Of a DNA stretch of 64,000 nucleotides, positions 26,989-35,524 are shown one piece after another. The number at the start of each line of letters is the position of its first letter. Position 1 is the first letter of the stretch. A model generated the notes under the pieces. That model was not told the origin of the DNA. It made no database searches and saw only the letters and a list, made by a program, of their open reading frames with translations. Location: contig NZ_CBDDIE010000003.1 in NCBI RefSeq assembly GCF_965228805.1, forward strand, positions 868,001 through 932,000, given 5' to 3'. The stretch is from JASBTN01 sp965228805. GTDB lineage: Bacteria > Pseudomonadota > Alphaproteobacteria > Rhodobacterales > Rhodobacteraceae. A program made the translations under genes and the position numbers.

Positions 26989-27851
26989 GCGGAACGGACA
27001 ATCGCCTGGGCATCTGGCTCATGGTCGCCACCACTTTCGTTTTCGCCATGCAGGACGGTATCTCGCGCCACCTGGCCGAGGTGACCAATGTCTACATGGT
27101 GGTGATGGTGCGTTACTGGTTCTTTGCCGCCTTTGTAATGGCCCTGTCGGCGCGCCAGGCGGGCAGCCTGTGGAAGGCGGCGGCGACGGAACAGCCTTTC
27201 CTGCAAGCCTTTCGTGGCACGCTGCTGGCAGCCGAGATCTGCGTCACCGTGCTGGCCTTTACCATCCTGGGCCTGGTGGAAAGCCACGCGGTCTTCGCCT
27301 GCTACCCGCTGATCGTGGCGGCCCTATCGGGCCCGGTGCTGGGCGAACAGGTCGGCTGGCGCCGCTGGGCCGCCATCGGCGTCGGGTTGATCGGCGTGTT
27401 GATCATCCTGAAGCCGGGCTTTGGCGTGTTTTCCCCCGCCGCGATCGTGCCCCTGGTGGGCGCGGCCATGTTCGCGCTCTACGGGCTGCTGACGCGATAC
27501 GCCGCGCGCAAGGATACGACCGCCACCAGCTTCTTCTGGACTGGCACGACCGGCGCGGTGGTGATGACCGCGGTGGGCGTGTGGTTCTGGGAGCCAATGA
27601 ATGGGCGCGACTGGATCTGGATGGGCACACTCTGCCTATCCGGCGCCTTCGGCCACTGGCTCCTGATTAAATGCTACGAGGTCGCCGAGGCCAGCGCAGT
27701 GCAGCCGTTCGCCTATCTGCAGCTGGTCTTCGTGTCGATCCTGGGGGTCACCGTGTTCAACGAGACAATCGAGGCCAACGTGATCCTCGGCGCCGCCATC
27801 GTCGTGGGCGCAGGCACCTTTACCCTGATCCGCGCGCGCAAGGCGGCCTGA
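26985..27851 (+). CDS. EamA/DMT family transporter
   Basis: A 288-residue inner-membrane protein with about ten hydrophobic helices in two EamA repeats; the first has QDGISRHLAEV and FRGTLLAAEI, the second SFFWTGTTGAVVM and AFGHWLLIKCYEVAEASAVQPFAYLQLV. DMT exporters move metabolites or drugs out of the cell; the substrate cannot be inferred. Its ATG overlaps the mnmD stop, so the two are coupled although no functional link is known. An intergenic repeat element starts five bases past the stop. Confidence 0.88.
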   Translation: MSGTDNRLGIWLMVATTFVFAMQDGISRHLAEVTNVYMVVMVRYWFFAAFVMALSARQAGSLWKAAATEQPFLQAFRGTLLAAEICVTVLAFTILGLVESHAVFACYPLIVAALSGPVLGEQVGWRRWAAIGVGLIGVLIILKPGFGVFSPAAIVPLVGAAMFALYGLLTRYAARKDTTATSFFWTGTTGAVVMTAVGVWFWEPMNGRDWIWMGTLCLSGAFGHWLLIKCYEVAEASAVQPFAYLQLVFVSILGVTVFNETIEANVILGAAIVVGAGTFTLIRARKAA

Positions 27852-27855
27852 CCTA

Positions 27856-27952
27856 CCCTTTCATCTTTCCACAAGTATCCCGGGGGGGCAGCCCCCCGGC
27901 ACCGCGACGTCGAGGAATGCGCCGAAGGCGCGTAAAGAGACGGCGCAACCCC
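27856..27952. repeat. Intergenic repeat family A, copy 1
   Basis: About 97 bases at the convergent end of the EamA gene and slt. It begins CCCTTTCATCTTTCCACAA, followed by a GC-rich palindrome (CCGGGGGG/CCCCCCGG, 27880-27899), GGCACCGCGAC, a GAGGAA box, a second small inverted repeat GCGCC/GGCGC and GGCGCAACC. Copy 2 is at 32624-32725 in the same setting. It probably works as a two-way transcription end. Confidence 0.75.
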
Positions 27953-27965
27953 TCGCGATATGCCT

Positions 27966-29894
27966 CTACCGCTTCAACTCCCGCGAAAGCTCCAGCGGCG
28001 CCACCTTGCCGGTCAGCCGCGCGCGGTAGACCGGCAGGCTTTCGGTCACCCGCATCACGTAATTGCGGGTCTCACGAAACGGGATGTGTTCGATCCAGTC
28101 GATGATGTCCACATCCGGGGACCGCACATTGCCGAAACGTTCCGACCAGCGGATCGACCGCCCCGGCCCGGCATTATAGCCCGCCGCGATCAGCACCGGG
28201 TTGCCGTCGAACCGCTCGATCAACCCGGCCAGATACTCGGATCCCAGACGCGTATTGTACGCCATATCCGTGGTCAGCCGCGCCTTTTCATAGGCGACGC
28301 CGACCTCGGCCGCCATGTCCTTGGCCGTGCCCGGCATCAGCTGCATCAGCCCCATCGCGCCCGCGTGCGAAACGACGGACGGGTCGAACTCGCTTTCGCG
28401 CCGGGCAATCGCCAGCTCCAGCGCACGCGGGACCGAGCGGTTGCCGCGCCCGATATCCGGGGTCGGGAAATACGGCCCGTGCAGTACCCAGCCCTGCCGT
28501 GCAGCGTATTTGGCCAGCATGACCTGCAAATGCGGCTCATCCACCGACCCGGCCCAATCCGCCAACTGGCCTATCCCCGTACGGGTCTGGCTTTCCGCCA
28601 GATGCACCACGAAACGTTCGGCCCAGTAAAGCTCACCCGCCGCATGCCAAAGCCGCGCGGCCTCCATCACCTCGCCACCCCAGAACCCCGCCTCGGCAAA
28701 GGGCGGAAAGCTTTCGGTGCCGGTCAGCGCCGGGTCCATCGGCAGACCTGCCTTCTCGGCGGCCAATTGGCCGTAGAAACTGGTCTGATACTCGGCACCA
28801 AATTCGTAAGCGGCCTGCGCGGCCAGCTCATTGCCAACCGCCTCCTGCGCGCGGCCCTCCCAGTACCCGGCCCGGCCAAGCGAGATCGGCGTCTCGACCC
28901 CTAGTCGGAAGGTGCGGAAATGTTCTAGCGCGACCCCCGGCTTGTCCAGCTTGCGCAGGGCCAGGTAACCCGCCAGCCACTCCAAATCGTTCTGGTTAGA
29001 CCCACCGGACAGGTGGTGGGACGACGCGAGGCGATAGGCTTCCTCCGCCCGCCCCTCGCGCATCAGCCAGCGCGCCAACACCCGACGCCAGGAGGCCCAA
29101 CGCTCGGGCTCGCCCAACGAGGCCGCGGAACCCGACCGTTCCAGCGCCAGCGCCGCGGCATCCTCGTTGCGCCCCTTGGAGGCGCGCCAGAGGAAACGTT
29201 CATAGGCAAGACCCGGATCATCCTTCAGCGCGGCGGGCACCTTTGTGATCAAAGCGTCCACGCCATTGACCTTGCGACGCAGGCCAATGCGCGCCTCGGC
29301 AAGCTTCTGGTGATCCGCCCCCACCAGCGGCACCATGCGCGCGGCCTGCTTGGTTTCACCCCGCCACAGAAGCATATCCAGCCGATCCCAGTGGTGGTCC
29401 CGGATCGTGGCACGCCAGTCGGATTTGAACGCAGCTTCCTCGGACGAGGACAGCGACATGGAAATCCAGGCCAGGATCACCTGCCCCTTGGCCTCTTCCT
29501 CAGCCCCTGTCGCCTTCAAAGCACGGGCATATTGCAAAGCGCCATGGCCGGTTTGCGGCGGCTGATTGGCGAAATAGGCCAGCACCTCGGCACCGGGCGT
29601 ATCGGGGCCAATCGCCCCCTCCATCCGGCGGCGCAGCAGTTTCAATCCGGGCCAGTCGGCGTTCTCCGCCAGGAAAGCACGCGCCTCGGAAAATGTGCCC
29701 TCACCGGCGCGCAGCCGGTGCCAGGTAACCAGCTCCCCAGGCAAACCTGCTCCGGCAGCCTCGGCAGCCGCAGGCCAATCCTTTTCCGTGACCGCCTCCA
29801 TCGCACGGGTCAGCGCGGCGACCTGAGAGGCATCTTGGGCAAGGGCGGGGAAGGCCAACCAGGCGGCGGCCAACAGGGTCAGAATCCGTGTCAT
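27966..29894 (-). CDS. Soluble lytic murein transglycosylase
   Basis: A 642-residue periplasmic enzyme with a signal peptide (MTRILTLLAAAWLAFPALA). A long alpha-helical superhelix of repeats (about 30-470) is followed by the C-terminal SLT domain. In that domain RRESEFDP places the catalytic Glu at 500, followed by GAMGLMQLMPGTA and YNAGPG. It cleaves the MurNAc-GlcNAc bond of peptidoglycan with formation of anhydro-MurNAc. No good ribosome site precedes the ATG. It is divergent from dapA, whose promoter lies in the shared 144-base gap. Confidence 0.9.
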   Translation of the reverse strand: MTRILTLLAAAWLAFPALAQDASQVAALTRAMEAVTEKDWPAAAEAAGAGLPGELVTWHRLRAGEGTFSEARAFLAENADWPGLKLLRRRMEGAIGPDTPGAEVLAYFANQPPQTGHGALQYARALKATGAEEEAKGQVILAWISMSLSSSEEAAFKSDWRATIRDHHWDRLDMLLWRGETKQAARMVPLVGADHQKLAEARIGLRRKVNGVDALITKVPAALKDDPGLAYERFLWRASKGRNEDAAALALERSGSAASLGEPERWASWRRVLARWLMREGRAEEAYRLASSHHLSGGSNQNDLEWLAGYLALRKLDKPGVALEHFRTFRLGVETPISLGRAGYWEGRAQEAVGNELAAQAAYEFGAEYQTSFYGQLAAEKAGLPMDPALTGTESFPPFAEAGFWGGEVMEAARLWHAAGELYWAERFVVHLAESQTRTGIGQLADWAGSVDEPHLQVMLAKYAARQGWVLHGPYFPTPDIGRGNRSVPRALELAIARRESEFDPSVVSHAGAMGLMQLMPGTAKDMAAEVGVAYEKARLTTDMAYNTRLGSEYLAGLIERFDGNPVLIAAGYNAGPGRSIRWSERFGNVRSPDVDIIDWIEHIPFRETRNYVMRVTESLPVYRARLTGKVAPLELSRELKR

Positions 29895-29937
29895 GCGGAA
29901 AAGGTAGCGCCGCAATGTCACGGGACAATACACAAAC

Positions 29938-29966
29938 TTGGCATTTGTTCTGATCCCGGCTAGTTT
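29938..29966 (+). promoter_or_regulatory. Candidate sigma-70-type promoter for dapA
   Basis: TTGGCA (29938-29943), a 17-base spacer and TAGTTT (29961-29966) form a reasonable -35/-10 pair about 70 bases upstream of the dapA start, on the right strand. It was found by eye only. Confidence 0.4.
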
Positions 29967-30038
29967 CCGCCGCGTTTGCAGCGGGGTGACTCGAATGCCC
30001 GGCCAACACTGAAACGGACAACAACAAAGGAGCGTGTC

Positions 30039-30911
30039 ATGTTCAAAGGATCTCTTCCTGCCCTGGTCACGCCGTTCAAGGACGGCGCAGTGGATTTCGA
30101 CGCGCTCAAGCACCTGGTCAACTGGCAGATCGAGGAAGGTTCCTCGGGCCTGGTGCCGGTGGGAACGACGGGCGAAAGCCCGACCCTGACCCACGAGGAG
30201 CACGAGGCGGTCATCGAGGCCACCGTGGAAGCCGCCGCCGGTCGTGTGCCGGTGATCGCGGGTGCGGGCTCGAACAACACCGCCGAGACGCTGCGTTTCA
30301 TGGAACACGCCAAGCGCGTCGGTGCTGCCGCTGGCCTGGTGGTGACGCCTTACTACAACAAGCCGACCCAGCGGGGCCTGATCGCGCATTACACCACCGT
30401 GGCCGACGCGGTGGACCTGCCGATCGTGATCTACAACATCCCCGGCCGGTCCGTGGTGGACATGTCGCCCGAGACCATGGGCGAGCTGGCCAAGCACAAA
30501 AACATCGTCGGGGTGAAGGACGCAACTGGCGATCTGGCCCGCGTTAGCGACCAGCGTCTGACCTGCGGCCCCGAGTTCTGCCAGCTGTCCGGTGAAGACG
30601 CCACCGCGCATGGGTTCAACGCCCAGGGCGGCACCGGCTGCATCTCGGTCACCGCGAACGTGGCGCCGGGCCTGTGCGCGCAGATGCAGGCGGCGACGCT
30701 GGAAGGTGACTACGGACGCGCGCTGGAGATCGCCGACAAGCTGATGCCGCTGCACAAGGCGATCTTTACCGAGCCCGGCCTGGTCGGCGCCAAATATGGC
30801 CTGTCGAAACTTGGTCGCTGCTCGACCGAAGTGCGCAGCCCGCTGACCGAGCTGGAAGACAGCACCAAGGCGCTGATCGACAGCGCCATGGCCCATGCCG
30901 GCCTCATCTGA
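30039..30911 (+). CDS. dapA: 4-hydroxy-tetrahydrodipicolinate synthase
   Basis: A 290-residue TIM-barrel enzyme. Visible active-site parts are GTTGESPTL (Thr pair), VTPYYNKPTQ (Tyr), YNIPGRSV and GVKDATGD with the Schiff-base Lys. It condenses pyruvate with aspartate semialdehyde, the first step of the diaminopimelate/lysine branch. AAAGGAG precedes ATG 30039. The next gene, trmO, starts within its stop codon (TGATG), so they form a coupled pair. dapD is elsewhere in the window. Confidence 0.95.
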   Translation: MFKGSLPALVTPFKDGAVDFDALKHLVNWQIEEGSSGLVPVGTTGESPTLTHEEHEAVIEATVEAAAGRVPVIAGAGSNNTAETLRFMEHAKRVGAAAGLVVTPYYNKPTQRGLIAHYTTVADAVDLPIVIYNIPGRSVVDMSPETMGELAKHKNIVGVKDATGDLARVSDQRLTCGPEFCQLSGEDATAHGFNAQGGTGCISVTANVAPGLCAQMQAATLEGDYGRALEIADKLMPLHKAIFTEPGLVGAKYGLSKLGRCSTEVRSPLTELEDSTKALIDSAMAHAGLI

Positions 30912-31387
30912 TGAGCTTTGAAAAACGAGAGGGGGAGGTCGCCCTCCCCTTCGACCCCGCCGACAGTGACGGACCTCGGGTGGCCTTCATCGGCCGCGTA
31001 CGTTCGCAATGGCAACCGGGTGACGCGCCGCGCAATATCGGGTCCGCGCGCGAGGCAGGGGCCGCCGCGACGGTCGAGCTGGAGCCCGGCTATGCCCAGG
31101 GCCTGCAGGGGCTGGAGGTCGGGCGCCACATCATCCTGATGTATTGGATGGACCGGGGACGGCGCGACCTGATTGTGCAAAGCCCGCGCCACACGGCCTC
31201 GGGACGTGGTGTCTTTTCCCTGCGCAGCCCGGTACGTCCGAACCCGATTGCCATGTCGACGGTCCAGATCACCGCTCTGGACATGGAAACAGGCGTGATC
31301 GGCATCGACGCGATCGACTGTTTCGACGGCACCCCGGTGGTGGATATCAAACCCTGGATCGAAACCATCGACATGCCGCAGGGCTGA
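30911..31387 (+). CDS. trmO: TrmO/TsaA-type tRNA t6A37 N6-methyltransferase family protein
   Basis: A 158-residue protein of the TsaA/YaeB-like beta-barrel methyltransferase family. GRVRSQW at the N-terminus, a central HIILMYWMDRGRRDL and the signature FSLRSPVRPNPIAMS are all present. E. coli TrmO methylates t6A37 of some threonine tRNAs. This protein lacks the extra C-terminal domain of E. coli TrmO, as in many short homologues, so the exact substrate is inferred. It overlaps the dapA stop by one base. The repeat at 31428-31563 follows and offers a terminator-like hairpin. Confidence 0.82.
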   Translation: MSFEKREGEVALPFDPADSDGPRVAFIGRVRSQWQPGDAPRNIGSAREAGAAATVELEPGYAQGLQGLEVGRHIILMYWMDRGRRDLIVQSPRHTASGRGVFSLRSPVRPNPIAMSTVQITALDMETGVIGIDAIDCFDGTPVVDIKPWIETIDMPQG

Positions 31388-31427
31388 AGCGGCACGGATA
31401 GCGTCACCAAAGCTGAGCAAGTTGCAC

Positions 31428-31563
31428 GGCCGCAGGCCGGGCAGCGCCCGACCCTCCCCACGGGAGGGCGCTTTTGCGACGCTGAGAACACCACAAACGT
31501 TTCGGCATCTTCCACCGCGTGCCCCAAAGAACCGTTGCGAGGCGCCCACCCAGGTTCGGGCGC
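31428..31563. repeat. Intergenic repeat family B, copy 1
   Basis: A 136-bp element downstream of trmO. The left module (31428-31481) contains a perfect 7-bp hairpin (CCCTCCC/GGGAGGG, loop CAC, 31452-31468) followed by CGCTTTT, so it can act as the trmO terminator. The right module (31542-31563) is GCGCCC...GGGCGC. The centre of 60 bases differs from copy 2 (37846-37983), which lies in the opposite orientation. The right module matches copy 2 at 21 of 22 bases. Confidence 0.75.
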
Positions 31564-31586
31564 TACCCGCCCCGCTCAGTGCTGGC

Positions 31587-32015
31587 CTACCCGTCCGCCC
31601 GCGCCGTCGACATTTCGCGGAAGCGCTCGAACAGCATCACGTATTCCGCCGGGATGTCACGATAGGACAGAAGCCCGACCAGCTGGTCGCCCTCCATCAC
31701 CGGCAGATGGCGAAAGGCATCGCCCAGCTTGGCCGCCAAGGCATCGGACACCGCATCGTCGATCCCGACGGTGACCGGATCCGCCGTCATCACCGCACTG
31801 GCCTGCGTCGCGGCCATGTCCATCCCCTGCGCCACGGCGCGAAAGACGATGTCGCGCTCGGTCACGATGCCTTTCAACGCGCGCCCTTCGACCACGGCCA
31901 CGGCGCCCACGCGATTGGCCTCCATCACCCCCGCAACCGCGCGCAGCGTGGCCTCCGGTGAAACAGTATGCACCGGGCGGTCGCCCAGGATCTTGCGAAG
32001 GGTGGTCGTGCTCAT
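31587..32015 (-). CDS. CBS-domain pair protein
   Basis: A 142-residue protein that is almost entirely two CBS domains: the first with ATLRAVAGVMEANRVGAVAVVEGRALKGIVTERDI, the second with DDAVSDALAAKLGDAFRHLPVMEGDQLVGLLSYRDI. CBS pairs bind adenosine nucleotides and regulate partners. No effector domain is fused, so it is a small stand-alone sensor. CAGGAGA precedes the ATG. It is alone between the family B repeat and divergent smpB. Confidence 0.85.
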   Translation of the reverse strand: MSTTTLRKILGDRPVHTVSPEATLRAVAGVMEANRVGAVAVVEGRALKGIVTERDIVFRAVAQGMDMAATQASAVMTADPVTVGIDDAVSDALAAKLGDAFRHLPVMEGDQLVGLLSYRDIPAEYVMLFERFREMSTARADG

Positions 32016-32134
32016 GAGGTCTCCTGTCGGTTGCGTGGCCGAACTATGGTGCGCAAACGACAGGGGCGCAAGCATTGCACACCGGGGTTGGACAGGGTCT
32101 GGACAGCGCCCCCCGGGGCGCCTACATCCCGGCC

Positions 32135-32614
32135 ATGGCCAAGAAACCCAAATCCGACCCAAACTACAAGGTGATCGCCGAGAACCGGCGCGCGCGGCAT
32201 GACTATGCGATCGACGAAGATCTCGAGGTCGGCATCGTGCTGATGGGGTCCGAGGTCAAGTCCCTGCGCGAAGGCGGGGCCAATATCGCCGAAAGCTACG
32301 CCGCCGTGGAAGAAGGCGAGCTGTGGTTGGTCAACGGCCGCATCGCGCCCTATGCCCAGGCCAAGACCTGGGGGCATGAGGAACGGCGCAAGCGCAAGCT
32401 CTTGGCCTCGAAACGGGAACTGGCGCGGCTGTGGAACGCGACCCAGCGCAAGGGCATGACCCTGGTGCCGCTGGTGCTCTACTTCAACCACAAGGGCCTG
32501 GCGAAGATGAAGATCGGAATCGCCAAGGGCAAGAAGCACCACGACAAGCGCGCGGACGCGGCCAAGCAGGACTGGAACCGCCAGAAGGCCCGCCTGTTGC
32601 GCGACAAGGGCTGA
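32135..32614 (+). CDS. smpB: SsrA-binding protein SmpB
   Basis: A 159-residue SmpB with ENRRARHDYAIDEDLEVGIVLMGSEVKSLREG, NGRIAPYAQAKTWGHEERRKRKLL, the conserved LYFNHKGLAKMKIGIAKGKKHHDKR and a basic C-terminal tail. It binds tmRNA and delivers it to stalled ribosomes. No tmRNA gene was seen in the window. The family start is clear but the bases before ATG 32135 (CATCCCGGCC) hold no ribosome site, so a leaderless or weakly initiated message is possible. The family A repeat follows ten bases after the stop. Confidence 0.95.
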   Translation: MAKKPKSDPNYKVIAENRRARHDYAIDEDLEVGIVLMGSEVKSLREGGANIAESYAAVEEGELWLVNGRIAPYAQAKTWGHEERRKRKLLASKRELARLWNATQRKGMTLVPLVLYFNHKGLAKMKIGIAKGKKHHDKRADAAKQDWNRQKARLLRDKG

Positions 32615-32623
32615 CACGCCTCA

Positions 32624-32725
32624 CCCTTTCATCTTTCCACAAATATCCTGGGGGTCCGGGGGGCTAGCCCCCCGGCACCGCGACCCGGAGGAAAAGCGCG
32701 AAGCGCGTCTGACGACGGGGCGCAA
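32624..32725. repeat. Intergenic repeat family A, copy 2
   Basis: It shares with 27856-27952 the start CCCTTTCATCTTTCCACAA, the ATATCC/GTATCC box, GGCACCGCGAC, GGAGGAA, a small GCGC inverted repeat and GGGCGCAAC. Its core (32656-32675) is a perfect 20-bp palindrome of CCGGGGGGCT and its complement. Like copy 1 it lies between convergent genes (smpB and the hydroquinone reductase), ending one base before the latter's stop. Confidence 0.75.
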
Positions 32726-32726
32726 C

Positions 32727-33701
32727 TCAGCCCCGCCCGTGCGGCGCCTCCCAGTCCAACACCGGATTGATCGGGATGATCCGATGCGGATTGATGGTCT
32801 CGTGGCTGTAGTGATAGTGCCGCACGATATGGTCGAAATGCACCGTGCCCGCCACGCCCGGGTATTGGTAGAGCTCCCGCGTATAGGCCCAGAGGTTCGG
32901 GTAATCCACCAGCCGCTTGCGGTTGCATTTGAAATGCAGTTGATAGACCGGATCAAACCGCGCCAGCGTGGTGAAGAGCCGCCAGTCGGCCTCGGTCAGA
33001 CGGTCGCCCAGCAGGTAGCGGTTGTCGGCCAGGTGCCCCTCCAGCCAGTCGAGACTGTCGAACAGTTCGCCGACCGCCGCGTCATAAGGCGCCTGGCTGG
33101 TCGCGAAGCCCGCCTTGTAGACGCCGTTGTTCACGGTGCTGTAGATGCGCGCATTTACCTCTTCAATACGGTCCCGTAGGGGGTCCGGCCAGTAATCATC
33201 GCCATTCCCGGTCAGCCCGTCGAAGGCCGAATTGAACATGCGGATGATCTCGGAGCTTTCGTTGGACACGATGGTGTCACGCTGTTTGTCCCAGAGCACC
33301 GGCACCGTCACCCGACCCGAGACATCGGGCACCGCGCGCGTATAAACCTCGCGCATGAAACGCGCCCCGTGCAGCGTGTCGCCAGTTGCGCCGGGAAAAT
33401 CCGCCTCGAACGTCCAGCCGTCCGACAACATGTCCGGATGCACGACCGAGACGTCGATGTGATCCGACAACCCTTTGATTTCACGAAAGATCAAGGTGCG
33501 ATGCGCCCAGGGGCAGGCATAGGAGACATAAAGGTGGTACCGCGCGCTTTCCGCGGCAAACCCGCCTTCACCCGACGGGCCCGGGGCCCCGTCCGGCGTC
33601 ACCCAGTTGCGAAACTTGGCCTCCTTGCGCACAAAGGCGCCACCGGTGGATTTGGTGTCATACCAGGTGTCATGCCAGGTGCCATCAACAAGCTGTCCCA
33701 T
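32727..33701 (-). CDS. Glutathionyl-hydroquinone reductase (Xi-class GST)
   Basis: A 324-residue Xi-class GST. The catalytic Cys63 lies in YVSYACPWAHRTL, followed by VPVLWDKQRDTIVSNESSEIIRMFN. The C-terminal helical domain has LTEADWRLFTTLARFDPVYQLHFKCNRKRLVDYPNL, here as family context. These enzymes reduce glutathionyl-hydroquinones to hydroquinones. GGAGATCCC precedes ATG 33701; the open frame continues upstream but has no family similarity there. The family A repeat abuts its 3' end. Confidence 0.92.
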   Translation of the reverse strand: MGQLVDGTWHDTWYDTKSTGGAFVRKEAKFRNWVTPDGAPGPSGEGGFAAESARYHLYVSYACPWAHRTLIFREIKGLSDHIDVSVVHPDMLSDGWTFEADFPGATGDTLHGARFMREVYTRAVPDVSGRVTVPVLWDKQRDTIVSNESSEIIRMFNSAFDGLTGNGDDYWPDPLRDRIEEVNARIYSTVNNGVYKAGFATSQAPYDAAVGELFDSLDWLEGHLADNRYLLGDRLTEADWRLFTTLARFDPVYQLHFKCNRKRLVDYPNLWAYTRELYQYPGVAGTVHFDHIVRHYHYSHETINPHRIIPINPVLDWEAPHGRG

Positions 33702-33815
33702 GGGATCTCCTTTCCCGACCAACCTAGGCACTTGGCCCCGGTGCGAAAACCGGCACCCCCGCGCAGGGGCGTTGCAAATCTGCACAGGCAGGCCGGGAAA
33801 CGCAGTGTCACCAAA

Positions 33816-33850
33816 GGTTAACTTGACCGTAACCAAGCGAATGGCATGAT
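33816..33850 (+). promoter_or_regulatory. Candidate promoter with inverted repeat over the -35 box
   Basis: TTGACC (33823-33828), a 16-base spacer and CATGAT (33845-33850) lie upstream of the 116-residue gene. GGTTA (33816-33820) and TAACC (33830-33834) flank the -35 box and could form a small operator. Found by eye. Confidence 0.35.
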
Positions 33851-33875
33851 TGGCTTCGGTCTTGGAGGATGGACT

Positions 33876-34226
33876 ATGGAATTTCTGCCCAAAGAGGTGC
33901 GCGAAGGCCTGGAAGCGGCCCGCAAACGCGACCTGAAGAAGAAGTCCCGCCTGCGCGTGCGCGTGAACGAAGAGGTGTTCCCGGTGCTGAAGTTCTGGGA
34001 CACCGGCTTTGCGCTGGATATCGAACGCGCACCCCGGCTGCGCGGGCTGGTCGACCTCTATGACGGCTCGCGCCACCTGTACCAATGCCTGATCGTCGCC
34101 TCCGAGGAGGAAGACGGCCAGATGAAATACGAGTTCAAGCGAAGCACCGCGGTCGAGGATCGCGCGCCCCTGGATTTCGCCCGCGAGGAAAATGCACCCA
34201 TCGGGCTGATCCCGCGCATGGTCTGA
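33876..34226 (+). CDS. Conserved small protein of unknown function
   Basis: A 116-residue soluble protein, not assigned to a family. A basic, helical N-terminus (KEVREGLEAARKRDLKKKSR) leads into a beta-rich body (LRVRVNEEVFPVLKFWDTGFALDIERA, then LVDLYDGSRHLYQCLIVAS). The KKSRLRVRV stretch and barrel-like strand pattern recall PilZ-type domains, but the DxSxxG motif is not evident. GGAGG precedes ATG 33876. It is convergent with a LysE exporter. Confidence 0.7.
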   Translation: MEFLPKEVREGLEAARKRDLKKKSRLRVRVNEEVFPVLKFWDTGFALDIERAPRLRGLVDLYDGSRHLYQCLIVASEEEDGQMKYEFKRSTAVEDRAPLDFAREENAPIGLIPRMV

Positions 34227-34232
34227 GCCCGC

Positions 34233-34865
34233 TCAGCCGCGCGCCAGACCCAGACGCAAACCCAGGCCGATCAAGATGCCACCGCCCAGACGGTGCAGCC
34301 AGACCCCGGCCCGGTCCGATCCGCGCAGGGCCCGGGTAATGCGTTCGGCCAGCACGACACAGATCGCATCGGCACTGGAGAACATCACGTTCACCACGGT
34401 GCCCAGCACCATCAGCTGCGCCCAGAGCGGCAGGGCGGCCGAAGGATCGGTGAACTGCGGCAGAAAGGCCACGTAGAAAATCGCAGTCTTCGGGTTCAGC
34501 ACCTCGACGCTGATACTTTCCCAAAAGGCGCGGCGCGGACTTTTGGCTTCGACCCGTGCATCCGCCGTCACGCCCGCCTCGCGATTGCGCATCAGCTTGA
34601 TTCCCAGCCAGATCAGATAGGCCGCCCCGGCCAGTTTCAACACGGCATAGAGCACCGGCACGGCCTGGAACAGAACCGCCAACCCCAGCGCGGCGGCAAA
34701 GACATGCACGTAGCCGCCCACGTGGATGCCCATGGCCGCAAACCAACCCGCACGCGGTCCGCGCGCAAGGGTCTGCGCGGCGGTATAAAGCATCGACGGC
34801 CCCGGCATATAGGCAAAGACGGCGGTGGCCAGAACGAAGGCGATCAGGATATCGGCTGAGGGCAC
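34233..34865 (-). CDS. LysE/RhtB family exporter (first of three)
   Basis: A 210-residue inner-membrane protein with about six helices. It has the family's N-terminal YMPGPSMLYTAAQTLARGPRAG and the central VLNPKTAIFYVAFLPQF. Family members export amino acids such as lysine, threonine or homoserine lactone. The start is GTG 34865, supported by a perfect AAAGGAGG site. It lies downstream of the L,D-transpeptidase gene on the same strand. The substrate is unknown. Confidence 0.9.
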   Translation of the reverse strand: MPSADILIAFVLATAVFAYMPGPSMLYTAAQTLARGPRAGWFAAMGIHVGGYVHVFAAALGLAVLFQAVPVLYAVLKLAGAAYLIWLGIKLMRNREAGVTADARVEAKSPRRAFWESISVEVLNPKTAIFYVAFLPQFTDPSAALPLWAQLMVLGTVVNVMFSSADAICVVLAERITRALRGSDRAGVWLHRLGGGILIGLGLRLGLARG

Positions 34866-34919
34866 GGGGCCTCCTTTGGGTGTAAGGAGACCCTAGGGGC
34901 GTTCAGATAACGGAGCAAG

Positions 34920-35459
34920 TCAGGGGCGGATCTCGACCTCGGTGCCGATGCCTGCCACCGCCCAAATCTCGCGCATCTCGGCATCCGACACGGCGATGCA
35001 GCCCGCGGTCCAGTCATAGGGTATGGCGCCGATCCGCCCCAGCCCGTTAGGCTGGCCGTGGATCATGATGTCGCCGCCGGGGGAATAGCCGCCCGCGCGG
35101 CCCCGTGCCACATCCTCGGGCTGCGGATAATCAATGCCCAGCGACAGGTGATAGGCGCTGTTGGGGTTGCGCCGGTCGATGGTGAAGGTGCCTTCCGGCG
35201 TGCGCCCGTCGCCCTCGCGGTCCTTGTCCCCCTCGGGGTCGAAGCCCAGCGCGATGTCATAGGTGCGCACCACCTCGCCATCCTTCCACAGGGTCATGCG
35301 GCGGGCGGATTTCTCGATCAGGATGCGGTCGATCCGGTCGGGCAGAGCCACAGTTACGGGCGGGGCGACGGGGCTATAGCGGTCATAGAGAACCACCGCC
35401 GCCCCGGTCAGGATCAGCAGAAAGGTAAGGGCGGAAAACAGGCGGGCAAGACGCAACAT
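34920..35459 (-). CDS. L,D-transpeptidase family protein (YkuD domain)
   Basis: A 179-residue protein anchored by one N-terminal helix (about 7-25) with the catalytic domain in the periplasm. It has the YkuD motif: His134 in IMIHGQPNG and Cys154 in DWTAGCIAVSD. Such enzymes form 3-3 cross-links in peptidoglycan or attach proteins to it. It lies between the LysE gene and the PatB-type lyase gene, with gaps over 50 bases, so the operon link is weak. Confidence 0.88.
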   Translation of the reverse strand: MLRLARLFSALTFLLILTGAAVVLYDRYSPVAPPVTVALPDRIDRILIEKSARRMTLWKDGEVVRTYDIALGFDPEGDKDREGDGRTPEGTFTIDRRNPNSAYHLSLGIDYPQPEDVARGRAGGYSPGGDIMIHGQPNGLGRIGAIPYDWTAGCIAVSDAEMREIWAVAGIGTEVEIRP

Positions 35460-35524
35460 GGCGCCATGTCACCCGGGGCAACGCCCGGGCGCAAGCCGAC
35501 GGCCCGCACCCGGCAAGTCACCGC

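Noticed and set aside
29895..30896. Upstream extension of the lytic transglycosylase frame (total 976 codons)
   Set aside because: The extra part is antisense to dapA, and the signal peptide at 29894 marks the real start.
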